From positions 1,300,135,022 through 1,300,199,021 of the forward strand of contig CM066033.1 of assembly GCA_033557465.1 (NCBI GenBank): a stretch of DNA of 64,000 bases, read 5' to 3'. The translations under genes and the position numbers were made by a program. Below are positions 62,976-64,000 of this stretch, piece after piece. The DNA is from Ichthyophis bannanicus (lineage: Eukaryota > Chordata > Amphibia > Gymnophiona > Ichthyophiidae). How positions within the stretch are numbered: position 1 is the first letter of the stretch; each line of letters opens with the position of its first letter. A model generated the notes under the pieces. That model was not told where the DNA came from and did no database searches. It saw nothing but the letters and a program-made list of their open reading frames with translations.

Positions 62976-63181
62976 ATGACTTGTGTGTGCCTTTGAGTCA
63001 ATACTGATTCCTGGCAACCCAGCAGCTACTTAGTTTTCTTGGTAGTGTGACTGGAAGCAGATTGTCAGGCCTTTCTTCTGAGGCAATAAAGGAGTAAGTA
63101 ACTTGCACAAGGGGTGAAGCAAACCCCAGCCTCTTAGTTACCAAACCAGTGTGCTAACCACTAGGCTACTTCTCTACACCC
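62976..63181 (-). mobile_element. tRNA-derived SINE of a second type
   Basis: Minus-strand head gaagtagcctagtggttagc (A box) and a degenerate B box (ctggggtttgcttc). The body differs from the other SINEs and has gagtcaatactgattcctgg near the other end, which resembles the RTE 3' end (gagtcggcactgactc); it may be mobilised by the RTE. Confidence 0.65.
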
Positions 63182-63905
63182 AATAACTTGTACAGGGGCA
63201 TTAATACCTGTTCCTTCTGCTGGTTATTCCTCTCTGTCTACAGCCCAGCATCCTTCTGGCTTTGGCTACCGCCTTGTCACATTGTTTCACCACCTTGAGA
63301 TCCTCAGACACTAACACTTGAAGTCTCTCTCCTGGTCCATGCAAGTCAGCGTTTGCCCCCTATCGCATATAGCTCCTTTGGCTTTCTGCATCCCAAGTGC
63401 ATGACTCTGCACTTCTTCACATTAAATGTTAACTGCCAGGAATTAGACCATTCTTCTAATATTTGTAGATCTTTACTCATGTTGTCCACTTGCTCAGAGG
63501 AGTCCACTCTTGAAAATCTTTGTGTCATCCACTAAAAGGCAAACTTTTCCTTTAACCCTTCAGCAATGTCACTCACAAAGATACTGAACAGTACCGATCC
63601 CTGGACCAATCCCTGAGACACTCCACTACTCACCTTTCTTTCTTCTGAGTGAATTCTATTTACCACCATCCTCTGTCGTCTGTCAGTTAACCAATTTCTA
63701 ATCCAATCCACAGTCGTGGGACCCATCCCCAGTTTATTCATTAGCCTCCTATGAGGAACAGTATCAAAGTCTTTTCTGAAATTTAAGTAGATTACATTCA
63801 TTGCCTGCTCTTGATCCAGTTCTCTGGTCACCTAGTCAGAGAAACCAATCAGATTCATTTGGCATAATTGTTCATTTGGATGCTGCAACACACTGGATTC
63901 TATAT
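63182..63905 (-). pseudogene. CR1-I reverse transcriptase remnant
   Basis: Minus-strand blocks: MTRELDQEQAMNVIYLNFRKDFDTVPHRRLMNKLGMGPTTVDWIRNWL, GVSQGLVQGSVLFSIFVSDIAEGL (GVPQGS damaged), a frameshift in place of FADDT near 63530, then LEEWSNSWQLTFNVKKCRVMHLGCRKPKELYAIGG. Dead copy of the CR1-A lineage. Confidence 0.88.
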
Positions 63906-64000
63906 AAAAAGACTTGTCATGGTTCAGAGGAAGGTGACCAAAATAATTTGGATCCTGTGCCAGAAGACGTATGAAAAGAGACTTGAAGACCCAAATAGGT
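63906..64000 (+). mobile_element. CR1 fragment at the window edge
   Basis: ggttcagaggaaggtgacca and gccagaagacgtatgaaaag match CR1 C-terminal text (ERKATKMIWxLCQKTYEKRLED). Truncated by the end of the window. Confidence 0.7.

Noticed and set aside
44649..64000. Additional SOBP exons
   Set aside because: I looked for the first exon and for the FCS-type zinc finger exons in minus-strand frames and saw none. They probably lie outside the window.

Overview
The window looks like a piece of a large, repeat-packed vertebrate genome, most likely amphibian (a caecilian would fit; this is inference from the repeat mix, not proven). It holds DIRS, Ty3/gypsy, CR1, L2, BovB-like RTE and L1 retrotransposons, tRNA-derived SINEs and hAT-like and other small DNA transposons. 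The only host coding sequence I can support is one 139-bp exon on the minus strand (44510-44648). It is flanked by good splice sites and encodes the conserved N-terminal block of SOBP (sine oculis-binding protein homolog). The rest therefore reads as intron or flank of that gene, filled by mobile DNA.

Layout. 1-8749: a composite satellite of 20- and 30-bp modules, with a 340-bp spacer. 8750-9594: unremarkable sequence. 9595-43565: one BovB-like RTE element (+ strand) split by about 30 kb of nested insertions. Directly inside it is a near full-length but inactive CR1 on the minus strand ('CR1-B', pieces from 12443 to 42500). CR1-B in turn holds a hAT-like element (12510-17468) carrying an L2; a SINE; a multi-hairpin DNA transposon holding another L2 ('L2-A'); a second multi-hairpin element (30808-31350); and a SINE carrying a DIRS element (33353-41273). 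L2-A itself carries a Ty3/gypsy element (19542-24997) and a younger CR1 ('CR1-A', 25584-28948) with an intact 955-codon ORF2. The DIRS carries a solo LTR and an L2 tail. Target-site duplications or restored reading frames support many of the joins.

43566-48900: host-like sequence with the SOBP exon, a SINE, a hAT-like MITE and two nested L2-clade LINEs. 48900-55430: a 1.58-kb hAT-like element with an 8-bp duplication and an internal minisatellite, an internally deleted L1, and a CR1 tail broken by another CR1 tail and by an L2 with a 608-codon open frame. 55430-64000: CA-rich simple repeats, SINE and CR1 fragments, a hAT MITE split by a CR1 tail, a 545-bp almost perfect palindrome flanked by 8-bp duplications, a TAC-rich tract, a third multi-hairpin element, and a decayed CR1 running to the edge.

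The mobile genes do not work together as a pathway. They are a stack of independent insertions whose relative ages can be read from the nesting order. The youngest-looking coding units are the CR1-A ORF2, the L2 at 53189-55296, the L2 at 14150-17346 and the gypsy element, whose LTRs differ by only about 15 substitutions by eye.
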